64,000 bases of DNA from DAOUET01 sp034430155 (GTDB lineage: Bacteria; Chloroflexota; Anaerolineae; Anaerolineales; UBA4823). The stretch lies in NCBI GenBank assembly GCA_034430155.1, contig DAOUET010000010.1, positions 35,913-99,912 of the forward strand, in the 5' to 3' direction. Within the stretch, counting starts at the first letter, position 1. The number at the start of each line of letters is the position of its first letter. Positions 9,465 through 17,104 of the stretch are shown piece after piece. The notes below the pieces were generated by a model that did not search any database, was not told the DNA's origin, and saw only the letters and a program-made list of their open reading frames with translations. A program made the translations under genes and the position numbers.

Positions 9465-11705
9465 ATGGCATACCGAGTCTTAATATTGGGTCCCGAGCAG
9501 GCCTCCTCTAAAAAATTAGTGAACTACTTTACCAAACGTAGGGCTCAGGTTTGGCTTACCAGCGATCCAACCCAAGCGTACAAGATACTGAAAGCTAAAC
9601 GCCCTCATCTGGCTTTTGTCGATCTACACATACCAGATGATGGTTGGCTGCACCTGTTAAATAGTATCTGCCAGGAATCCAAGGGAACCCGCTTGATCGT
9701 AACCAATAGACACCCTGACGTACGCCGCGAAATGCTCGCCCGGGAGCACGGCGCCCAGGTTTTCCTGCGTGAGCCTTTCAACAACAAATGGATAGAAACC
9801 GCTCTTAAGAAACTGTATGCCGATGATCAGGAATATCCCTCTTCTATTTCCGAAGGCCAGCTTCCTTTAGTGCGCGTGCCCATGAGGATCAAGATAACGT
9901 TGCCATTTGCCCTTCTGGCCGTGATTTTCGCCAGCTCAGCCGCCTTCCTGGGCAGCCGGTTTATTATTGAGTCGATTGGTGAGCGTTTCACCAACCAGCT
10001 AATCGACGCTGCTACCCTGTCCACTGACTGGATGGTTCAGGAAGAAAACCGCATCCTCGATTCCGTGCGCCTGATATCCAACACCGAGGGAGTAGCCGAA
10101 AGCCTCCAGAACCGGGACGCGAACCAGTTGCGCAAGATCATCCTTCCTATCGCCATTAACTACCAGGAGCAGGTGGTTGAAATACTAGATTTACAGGGAA
10201 TCAGCCTGCTGTCCCTGCGACAGCGCCAGGATGGCAATCCCGAAGACTATGATGCTACCCAAGGGGATAGCAGTGCCACCCAATGGGAATTTGTCCAGAA
10301 GGTGCTAACCCAAAAGGTCGACCAACGCGGGGATAAGTACGCCGGATTGGGGCACTCCTCTTGGGGAGATTTCTTCTATATTGCCGGGCCAATCCTCGAT
10401 CAGGAAGGCTCTTTGGTCGGGGTTATCCTGATCGGTAAATCTTTAGCAACCCTGGCTCGCCAAATCCGCCAGGACACCCTGGCTCAAATCACCCTCTATG
10501 ACCTTAATGGGGATTCACAGGTTTCCACCGTACTCATCGAAGAAGACATTCCGGCGCTTTCTTCAAACCTGATCCAGCAGGTTCTGAACCGCCAGGATCA
10601 GCAATCCATCATCCGAGACTTCGAGGTAGCTAGCGCCAGATATTCCGAGATACTTGGGCCTTGGGAGGCCAGAGGTGGTCAAGACCTGGGCGTAATCGGT
10701 GTTTCCCTGGCGCAAAATTTCTTCATCCACCCTTCATTGCTCACCCGCTTTCAAGCCTTCTTTGTCATCTCCTTCACTTTTTTAGCCGTAATCGCTATTG
10801 GATCATTATTGGCGGGACAAATCACAGCCCCGCTTTCCCAGGTTGTCCAATCCTTTGTGAGGGTCGCCCAGGGAGATCTGGAAATAAGAATTCCGGCGAA
10901 GGGTAATGACGAAATCACCGTATTAGCACATGCTTTTAATTACATGGTCTCTGGCCTACAAGAAGGCGATATCTATCGCGACTTGTTGGGCCGCACCGTC
11001 TCTCCCGAAGTGCGCGAAGCCTTGCGTAAATCCTTTGCTCGAGGTGATCTTCGCCTGCAAGGTCGCACCATCGAAGCCACTGTATTGATGAGCGATATTC
11101 GGGGATTCACCACACTCACTGAAAAACAGGATCCCGCTACGGTGCTCAGATGGCTTAACGATTATTATGCTGAATTGGTCCCGATAATCATTTCCCACGG
11201 GGGTGTAGTGGATAAATTTGAAGGCGATGCTTTGGTGGTTTTCTTTGGCATCCTGCCCACCCCTCTTACGCCAGAAGAAAGTGCCTGCCAGGCTTGCGAG
11301 ACTGCTATCGAAATGTTGCAGGTGATAGCTCGTATAAACCGCCGACGGGCCGAGCGCGGCGAACCGGCTTTTATCACCGGTATCGGTATCAACACCGGAG
11401 CGATGACGGCCGGTGGGCTGGGTACAGCTGATCGTATGAACTTCACCATCATCGGCGATACCGTTAACACCACCCAAAGGATTCAGGACATCACCAGAGA
11501 GTTTGGCGAAAGCGGGGTTGTTATCAGTGAAAATACTTTAAATTCCTTGCAGAATGGAACAGAAAGATTCCACATCGAGTCGTTAGGGCAACACACTTTT
11601 AAAGGCAAGCTGGAATTACTCTGGCTTTATCGCTTATGGCCAGCCAAGGGGGATAGCCATGTTCATCTTTCTGGAGGGGAGCTCCATGAGCTGGGCGTCG
11701 TCTGA
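9465..11705 (+). CDS. Receiver-sensor-HAMP class III adenylate/guanylate cyclase
   Basis: 746 residues that should make cyclic nucleotide in response to an extracytoplasmic signal. In order: a receiver-like domain (1-125, acceptor Asp52 in FVDLHIP), membrane segment about 147-170, extracytoplasmic CACHE-like sensor about 175-420, second membrane segment about 430-453, HAMP linker about 455-505, and a class III catalytic domain about 530-735. Catalytic features visible are metal Asp544 (MSDIRGFTTL), Lys584 and Asp588 (DKFEGDALVVFFG), and the base/transition-state region FTIIGDTVNTTQRIQ with Asn and Arg. The arrangement of a receiver in front of a two-membrane-segment sensor cyclase is unusual because receivers usually sit in soluble cyclases. 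The next gene overlaps its end, so they are co-expressed. Confidence 0.92.
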   Translation: MAYRVLILGPEQASSKKLVNYFTKRRAQVWLTSDPTQAYKILKAKRPHLAFVDLHIPDDGWLHLLNSICQESKGTRLIVTNRHPDVRREMLAREHGAQVFLREPFNNKWIETALKKLYADDQEYPSSISEGQLPLVRVPMRIKITLPFALLAVIFASSAAFLGSRFIIESIGERFTNQLIDAATLSTDWMVQEENRILDSVRLISNTEGVAESLQNRDANQLRKIILPIAINYQEQVVEILDLQGISLLSLRQRQDGNPEDYDATQGDSSATQWEFVQKVLTQKVDQRGDKYAGLGHSSWGDFFYIAGPILDQEGSLVGVILIGKSLATLARQIRQDTLAQITLYDLNGDSQVSTVLIEEDIPALSSNLIQQVLNRQDQQSIIRDFEVASARYSEILGPWEARGGQDLGVIGVSLAQNFFIHPSLLTRFQAFFVISFTFLAVIAIGSLLAGQITAPLSQVVQSFVRVAQGDLEIRIPAKGNDEITVLAHAFNYMVSGLQEGDIYRDLLGRTVSPEVREALRKSFARGDLRLQGRTIEATVLMSDIRGFTTLTEKQDPATVLRWLNDYYAELVPIIISHGGVVDKFEGDALVVFFGILPTPLTPEESACQACETAIEMLQVIARINRRRAERGEPAFITGIGINTGAMTAGGLGTADRMNFTIIGDTVNTTQRIQDITREFGESGVVISENTLNSLQNGTERFHIESLGQHTFKGKLELLWLYRLWPAKGDSHVHLSGGELHELGVV

Positions 11706-12384
11706 ATCACCCGGCACTAGCCGTAGGTCGGCCCGCCGGGCTCAAACCTGGTTGCTTATTTTTCTCATCATTTGTGTGTGCGGCTTGCTAGCCTCTCTGG
11801 TATGGTCCATAGGCGTATCTGCTATGGATTCGCGCTGGATGCCTTTCTCATTGCATTCTATTCTTCAATCTGACTACAGCGTTGACCCACGCACTCAGCT
11901 TTTACCCCCCGTCAGGTTCGAATTGATCAAGAATTACTTAAATGACAAGTCCCCCAGCGATAGCCCTGCCCGTTATGCCACGTTACAAGGTGCCATGAAC
12001 ACCCCGGTAGCCACCGTGACACCTAATTACAGCGGAGCTTCGCTCACGCCTGCGATCCTTTCACCAACAGCCACCCTACTCCCCACAACCCTCCCGACTC
12101 ACAGCCCCTATCCAACCAAATCTACCCTGCCAACCCTTACGCTCACGCTTACACCCACGCCAACACCCACCGTTTACCTTTCCGCGACCGCTTGGAATCC
12201 GCCAACCCATTTGCCCTCTCCAGTTCCCACCGCAACTCCCAAGCGCGATGATTCTCCTGAACCGACCCAACCACTACCCACCAACCCCCCACCCACACAG
12301 CCTGCGCCTACCCCAAAGCTGCCAACACCTGTTCCTACCTTACCAAAACCCACCAATCCTTATCCCCCTCCACCTTATCCCTGA
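11686..12384 (+). CDS. Membrane protein with Pro/Thr-rich tail, function unknown
   Basis: About 232 residues. One membrane segment near residues 18-38 (LLIFLIICVCGLLASLVWSI) follows a basic stretch (RRSARRAQ), then a short folded portion, then about 110 residues of low-complexity sequence dominated by Pro and Thr (TPTPTPTVYLS, PTNPPPTQPAPTP) ending PYPPPPYP. Such tails are common cell-surface linkers. The start is placed at ATG 11686, preceded by GGAGGGGAG; ATG 11659 with AGGGGG is an alternative that adds nine residues. Either start lies inside the end of the cyclase gene, so translation is probably coupled, and this may be an accessory surface partner of the cyclase sensor. No enzymatic motif is visible. 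Confidence 0.7.
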   Translation: MSWASSESPGTSRRSARRAQTWLLIFLIICVCGLLASLVWSIGVSAMDSRWMPFSLHSILQSDYSVDPRTQLLPPVRFELIKNYLNDKSPSDSPARYATLQGAMNTPVATVTPNYSGASLTPAILSPTATLLPTTLPTHSPYPTKSTLPTLTLTLTPTPTPTVYLSATAWNPPTHLPSPVPTATPKRDDSPEPTQPLPTNPPPTQPAPTPKLPTPVPTLPKPTNPYPPPPYP

Positions 12385-12405
12385 CAGCAGAAAAAATGTC
12401 TGACC

Positions 12406-12430
12406 CCAGCAGGGCTGGTAATATTTTTTA
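12406..12430 (+). terminator. Rho-independent terminator
   Basis: A short stem CCAGC/GCTGG with a three-base loop is followed by TAATATTTTTT. It lies 22 bases after the stop of the Pro/Thr-rich protein and would end the cyclase operon. Confidence 0.65.
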
Positions 12431-12546
12431 CTGATACCTTTCCCGGTTCCGCTTGCCCATTAAGAGGTCCTGTGATAGAGTGAAATTCAATGTATGCCTT
12501 ATAAACCGGTCTCCAATGGCGCCCGGATAACCCTTCTTATACCAAC

Positions 12547-12723
12547 CTCGTCCAGATCCATTTCAAAGCCTTGCAAGGTGTCAATGTTATCCCCCTGAGA
12601 GCGCATGGCTTGCTCAACACTTTTAGCGACCTGCAAGCTATGCTGAATTACACCGCCAATTGGGGAATAGCCCTCACCCATATCGGAGTTTTTACCTATG
12701 GAAGAACAAATGACCAAAGTTAA
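12547..12723 (+). pseudogene. Possible remnant of a ParA/MinD-like ATPase C-terminus
   Basis: A frame open from 12547 to a stop at 12721 reads VQIHFKALQGVNVIP, then LLNTFSDLQAMLN, then IGVFTYGRTNDQ. The order FKALQG, a helix, and a final GV-x-(T/Y)-x-(A/G)RTN resembles the C-terminal part of ParA-family ATPases. No start, P-loop or upstream domain is present, and the end overlaps the start of the next gene in another frame. Weak identification based on pattern only. Confidence 0.3.
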
Positions 12724-13195
12724 CCTGCTGGAATCAATCGAAACCCATCGCCAGGAACTTGAAGGTACCCTAGCAGAGATACCCGTGGACCAGATGACCT
12801 CGCCCGGCGTTATCGGTGAATGGACTGTCAAGGATGTCTTGGCACATTTAACCATTTGGGAAAGGCGTATGACCCGCTGGTTAAGGGAGACAGCTCAAGA
12901 CCAGGAGCCACGCATGCTGCCTACTGGTATGACTTGGGACGATCTAGATCTATGGAATGAACAAACCTATTTAGAGAACCGGGATAGGTCACTGGATGAT
13001 GTGCTGGCTGATTTCCAGGCCTCCTATCCGCAGGCGCTGCAAATCGTCACCACCTTCCCAGAGAAAGACCTGTTGGATCCAGACCGCTACGTCTGGCGAG
13101 CAGGCCGGCCACTTTGGCACATCGTGGCAGCCAACACCTTCTGGCATTATGATGAACACAACCAATCCCTGCGCACCTGGCTGGCGTCTCTTTAG
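12698..13195 (+). CDS. DinB-like (ClbS/DfsB family) four-helix protein
   Basis: 165 residues, the normal size. The N-terminal helix (LLESIETHRQELEGTLAEI) followed by the conserved turn GVIGEWTVKDVLAHLTIWE is diagnostic of the ClbS/DfsB branch of the DinB/YfiT-like superfamily; a metal-type His is in LAHLT and two further histidines are in the C-terminal helix (FWHYDEHNQ). Members include the colibactin-resistance hydrolase ClbS and uncharacterised proteins; a specific substrate cannot be given. It has its own weak ribosome site (GGAG, 9 bases before ATG) and no obvious operon partner. Confidence 0.8.
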   Translation: MEEQMTKVNLLESIETHRQELEGTLAEIPVDQMTSPGVIGEWTVKDVLAHLTIWERRMTRWLRETAQDQEPRMLPTGMTWDDLDLWNEQTYLENRDRSLDDVLADFQASYPQALQIVTTFPEKDLLDPDRYVWRAGRPLWHIVAANTFWHYDEHNQSLRTWLASL

Positions 13196-13456
13196 TCTTT
13201 CAAGTTCTTGATAGAAGTATGGGTTCGTAGATAGTATCCTCATCCCACTTCTTAACTCCCGCTAGCGGGATGAAATTCTCCCTCACCTACAGATGGCGTG
13301 ACCACTCAACCGTTGTTCATAATTATCGTCGCGTAATAATCAGCTCCCACCCGACCGGAATGGCATGAAAACCAAGACTATCGTCGTTCATCCTCTCAAT
13401 TTCCTTTCCATCCCAATGGTTGTCCTCATCAACATAATCCTAAAAAGGAGCCAAGT

Positions 13457-14014
13457 ATGAAAATTGCTATTCTTTCCGACATTCATGACAATGTCTGGAA
13501 TCTCGCGGCTGCATTACAGAGCCTGCAGAGCGTCGACCTAATGATTTGTTGCGGTGACCTGTGTTCACCATTTATCGTCAGCCAGATGGCCAAGTCTTTC
13601 CATGGTCCTATTCATATCGTCTTCGGTAATAACGACGGCGACCTCTTCCGCATCACCCAGCAAGCCCAAGGCTATGCGCATGTCAACTTGCACGGCGCTT
13701 TCTTCCAGGGGGAATTCGCCGGGTTGCGTTTCGCCGCCAATCATTACGTAGATATCTCTCACGCCCTGGTCGCCGGCAGTGATTTCGATGTAATTTGCTA
13801 CGGACACAACCACACCTACCACATCGAAACCATTGGAAATTCCCTCATTATTAACCCCGGTGCGTTGATGGGTTATAACCCTATCATCGGGAAAGACATC
13901 CCAGCCACCTTTGTGGTCTACGACACCGACTCCAATAGCGTGGCAAGCTACCAGGTTGCACCCCCTGCCAGGGGCTCTGGCGTAGCTGGGCAAGTCATTT
14001 CCTATCCGGTATGA
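13457..14014 (+). CDS. YfcE/MJ0936-type metallophosphoesterase
   Basis: 185 residues, a calcineurin-like phosphodiesterase. All metal-binding motifs are visible: LSDIHDN (Asp, His), CCGDL (Asp), FGNNDGD (Asn), the second-half His in NHYVD region, and CYGHNHTYH. The C-terminal INPGALMG is the family signature. MJ0936/YfcE enzymes hydrolyse small phosphodiesters. AAAAGGAG stands 8 bases before the ATG. It is a single gene flanked by non-coding DNA on both sides. Confidence 0.9.
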   Translation: MKIAILSDIHDNVWNLAAALQSLQSVDLMICCGDLCSPFIVSQMAKSFHGPIHIVFGNNDGDLFRITQQAQGYAHVNLHGAFFQGEFAGLRFAANHYVDISHALVAGSDFDVICYGHNHTYHIETIGNSLIINPGALMGYNPIIGKDIPATFVVYDTDSNSVASYQVAPPARGSGVAGQVISYPV

Positions 14015-14200
14015 AACATCCCGGCAGGTTCGTTTAGGCTTGAGCCGGGGGACCACCCCTTTAGCCTTGGGCTCGTTTGACCCGCTCATCTGCGAGTGCT
14101 CTTATTGGTCTTTTTGATGAGTTTTTCGATTCATACTCACGCTTCGCCAGGACCCGATTAGGTATAAAACACTTTATCTAACGAAAAAGGAGAGTGCATT

Positions 14201-14407
14201 GTGTCCAGCTCTACCGAGACCAATAGGCCTGCCCCTTCTAAGGGCGAAACCCGTGCTCTGCAAACCGCCCGAACCCTGCTGGCTGAGCTCTTCATGCACT
14301 ACTCTGATCACCATTACGTCGTGCGTCTCTGAAACGGCCAAACCATACCCCCAGACTCCACGTCTGAGCCTGATTTCACCCTGACCCTGACTCATCCCGC
14401 AATTTAG
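14201..14407 (+). pseudogene. Cyclopropane-fatty-acid synthase, N-terminal fragment with internal stop
   Basis: A GTG at 14201 with AAAGGAG upstream begins a frame of 43 codons ending ELFMHYSDHHYVVRL followed by TGA at 14330. Read through, the frame continues NGQTIPPDSTSEPDFTLTL and THPAI to a TAG at 14405. With Trp in place of the TGA this is RLWNGQTIPP...FTLTLTHP, the start of cyclopropane-fatty-acyl-phospholipid synthase family methyltransferases (RLWDG...FTLVLxHP). The S-adenosylmethionine-binding domain is missing, so the gene is both interrupted and truncated. The intact ribosome site suggests recent loss. Product absent; identification by motif only. Confidence 0.7.
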
Positions 14408-14449
14408 GCAGGAAATAGATATTTGCGAATGGTGTCCTAAAAGATAATA

Positions 14450-14477
14450 AGGGTCGCCTATAATGACAGGTGACCCT
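14450..14477 (-). terminator. Hairpin terminator of the FecR-domain lipoprotein gene
   Basis: A 10-base stem with one G-T pair (AGGGTCGCCT with AGGTGACCCT) and an 8-base loop lies 27 bases past the stop of the minus-strand gene; on the minus strand it is followed by TATTATCTTTT. It would end transcription of the lipoprotein gene. Confidence 0.65.
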
Positions 14478-14503
14478 CATGGATCTTATTTGTAATCTTC
14501 AAG

Positions 14504-16546
14504 TCAATTCGCGGGCACGAGGGTGAGGGTGTAATTCCCAGTAAAAGTCCCCGAATAATCGCCCACAAAAACCTTGTAAACCCCGTCCTCATCCAGATCA
14601 CAAATCTTCTGAACCATGTCTTCTAATGAGTATGCATCACACAACCACGAGCCATCCGGGCGATAAAGAGCAAAAATCGGGTCGATCGCTTCTCTTTTGA
14701 TCTCAAGCCGCACCAGAACACGATCTCCCGCCTTCCCTTCAAAGGTATAGACATGGTAGGCGATCGAAGGCTCGACTCTGTCTTTGGCTTTCTGCCACAG
14801 GCGCATTGGCACTGCCCCCGTTGGAGCCAAGGTACTCTGGATGTACAGGTTGTAACCACCGGTCAAAGTTCCGTTATAATCGCCCACCATTACAGTATAG
14901 GCACCACTGGCATCCAGCCCGCACAACTTTTCGATACTCTCCCCTTCCGAATTACCTCCACAAAGCCGGGAACCATCGGGTCTGTACAAAGAGAAAGAAG
15001 GGTGGATCTTTAGCCCTTCACTGATGAGGCGCACCAGAAGGTAGTCCCCAGCCTGCCCATCAAAAGTATACGCCTGGTAGGTGATACCCGGTTCGACTCT
15101 CCCTTTAACGGGTTCTCCCATATTCAGCGTCATTGCTCCTTCTGGATTCTGAGTGGTCTGCAGGTACAACTGATAGCTTCCCACTAAAGTTCCCGTATCA
15201 TCACCCACCAGTAAGGTGTAAAGGCCATCGGCGTCAAGGTCGCAATCCTTTTCGAGAAGTTCGTCGGGTGTATTACCTTCGCACAGCAAAGATCCTCCCG
15301 GATCGAAAAGCATGAAAGCCGGATCTATTTCCCCTCCTTCACTCAACAATCTCAGGTGAAGGTGGTCTCCAGCTTTTCCAGAAAAAGTGAATGCCTGAGT
15401 GGACGCCACTTTTTTTATTTTGCCACTCGATTTTTGTCCCACGACCAGGGGAATGCTATCAGCCGGGGATAAAATGCTTTGCAAAGATAAGGAAAAATCT
15501 CCCGTCCGGCTTCCATCGCTATCGCTGATAAGCAAAGTATAGATTCCATCCGCTTCCGGCTCGCAGATTCCCTGAGTACCCTGCATGGATGTGTCCCGCG
15601 AGCACAACCAGGACCCATCAGAACGGATAACCACAAATATAGGGGTGATCTGTTGGTCCGGACTTACCAGACGCACCAAGATTTTATCGCCGGCTTTCCC
15701 GCTGAAGGCATAGTTCACACTATCACCCGGGTTTGCGATTCTTCCTGTGATAACAGTGCCTAACATCACATCAGCTCCATCACTTTTGGATGGATTGGTA
15801 TTCCCCTTCACGGTTGAATCCGGGATGACTGCGGTCGGTGTCGCTACTTGAGCAACTCTACCTGTAATTTTGGAGACTGCTTTTAGAGGAGATTTCAAAC
15901 TCTGAGCCTGATTTTCATAATCCTCTAGGGAGATCGGGATGCGAAATTGTGGACTTGGAGCCTGGCGGAAATAGACCTCTGCGTAGAAACCATCCAGAAC
16001 TGAGATGGTGCTGCTCCCAGCAGACACTAACATACTTCCCCCCCACTTAGCTACGGTGGTAATGCCCGAATCCGGCTCGTAAGTTACCAAGAATTGTGCG
16101 TCGCGCACTTTGACATCAACCCCGCCAGGAGTCTTGATATCATGCTCGTTTCCAGAACCCGATCCTTGGCCAATAAAGCCCCCCTTATCTAAAGTTATGT
16201 GTGCTTCGAGAGGCAAGCACGGCCCTTTGGCGGCCGAACTCACGCTCAGCTCGGTGTCATTGAACAGCCTTAGCTGCTCGCCCTCCCCATATTCCAATAC
16301 CCCCTCTCCTCCCTCAGTCAGTTGAATCGTATCGCCAGATTTGAAGGGTTGGGTTCCCTGAAGGCTTTGGAGAGCCTCAAGGTTGCTCCCGTACTTCACA
16401 GTTCCGTCAATTTTCGTCAGCACACCGATAACCCCCTCTGGATTCGCCTCAGCGGTGCAATCTGCAGAATTTCCCACTGAGGGCGCGCATGCGGAGAGGG
16501 AGACCAGCAGGAATACCATGATGAAAAAGCCGATGCGTTGATTCAT
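14504..16546 (-). CDS. Lipoprotein with FecR domain and four pre-peptidase-like repeats
   Basis: About 680 residues. The start is ATG 16546 (MNQRIGFFIM), preceded by AGAAGAGA; it gives a lipoprotein signal ending LVSLSAC, so the protein is lipid-anchored outside the membrane. Residues about 35-210 form a FecR-like domain (GTVKYGSNLEAL, FKSGDTIQLTEGGEGVLEY, IKTPGGVDVKVRDAQFLVTY). Four repeats of about 95 residues follow, each with a core like YAFSGKAGDKILVRL, a PDGSWLC or RSDGSWLC turn with a cysteine, a second cysteine in CDLDADGLYTLLVGD and a final GSYQLYLQS. These are PPC (bacterial pre-peptidase C-terminal) type beta-sandwiches that likely bind calcium or polysaccharide. A degenerate fifth copy lies near 26.7 kb. 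Surface or signalling role is inferred. Confidence 0.85.
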   Translation of the reverse strand: MNQRIGFFIMVFLLVSLSACAPSVGNSADCTAEANPEGVIGVLTKIDGTVKYGSNLEALQSLQGTQPFKSGDTIQLTEGGEGVLEYGEGEQLRLFNDTELSVSSAAKGPCLPLEAHITLDKGGFIGQGSGSGNEHDIKTPGGVDVKVRDAQFLVTYEPDSGITTVAKWGGSMLVSAGSSTISVLDGFYAEVYFRQAPSPQFRIPISLEDYENQAQSLKSPLKAVSKITGRVAQVATPTAVIPDSTVKGNTNPSKSDGADVMLGTVITGRIANPGDSVNYAFSGKAGDKILVRLVSPDQQITPIFVVIRSDGSWLCSRDTSMQGTQGICEPEADGIYTLLISDSDGSRTGDFSLSLQSILSPADSIPLVVGQKSSGKIKKVASTQAFTFSGKAGDHLHLRLLSEGGEIDPAFMLFDPGGSLLCEGNTPDELLEKDCDLDADGLYTLLVGDDTGTLVGSYQLYLQTTQNPEGAMTLNMGEPVKGRVEPGITYQAYTFDGQAGDYLLVRLISEGLKIHPSFSLYRPDGSRLCGGNSEGESIEKLCGLDASGAYTVMVGDYNGTLTGGYNLYIQSTLAPTGAVPMRLWQKAKDRVEPSIAYHVYTFEGKAGDRVLVRLEIKREAIDPIFALYRPDGSWLCDAYSLEDMVQKICDLDEDGVYKVFVGDYSGTFTGNYTLTLVPAN

Positions 16547-16606
16547 GAGATCTCTTCTTGTATCAGGTTTTTTTGCTCTCAAGGATGATATCAGAATATA
16601 CCACAA

Positions 16607-17104
16607 TTCCTGATAACGGTTTCGAAAGGCACCTTAAGCCTCCGAGGTGATACCTTCAGGTGCTCTGCCTTTAATGAATCCTGCAATGAAGACAGAGCAA
16701 TTATAAATATTTTCTTAAGCTCTCGATTAATTTCTTATAAGGCCAGCAAACAGTTAGATATATATAATGAAATAAATCACAATGTTCCCTAACAGATTTG
16801 TACCTTCCCTTTCTGTGTTTGTTTTCGACAATATCTATTTCTAAACAGATTAAATTTCCTATTGTCTCACCTGTGAAACTATCTGACTCTTTCTCATTAG
16901 GCTGAGACTTGATCCAAAGTAATCTAAGCAATTGCACAATGCTTGGAAAGCACAAGGAGGAAATTAGACCGCATAACCACCTTCGATTATTGGCTAAACC
17001 ACCAGTTGGCTCGCAAAAGAAGACCGGTTTTTAATCCAAACTATAAAAAGTTCGGCCCTTCTTTTTAGAAATTTTTTATTTAGGCTTTTCATTATGGAGG
17101 AAAA
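16607..17104. other. AT-rich intergenic region between divergent genes
   Basis: About 500 bases separate the minus-strand lipoprotein gene and the plus-strand molybdoenzyme operon. The stretch is AT-rich from about 16690 to 16900. An 84-codon minus-strand frame (16701-16955) has no recognisable motif and lacks a convincing ribosome site, so I do not call it. Promoters for both flanking transcripts must lie here; a TATAAA occurs at about 17041. Directly before the operon, TATGGAGGAAAA is the ribosome site. Confidence 0.5.

Noticed and set aside
13257..13272. Palindrome CCCGCTAGCGGG after the DinB-like gene as a regulatory site
   Set aside because: Could be a weak terminator, but the short stem lacks a T-run and nothing else supports a role.
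16701..16955. 84-codon minus-strand frame between the lipoprotein and the molybdoenzyme operon
   Set aside because: AT-rich, no ribosome site, no motif, no conserved look.
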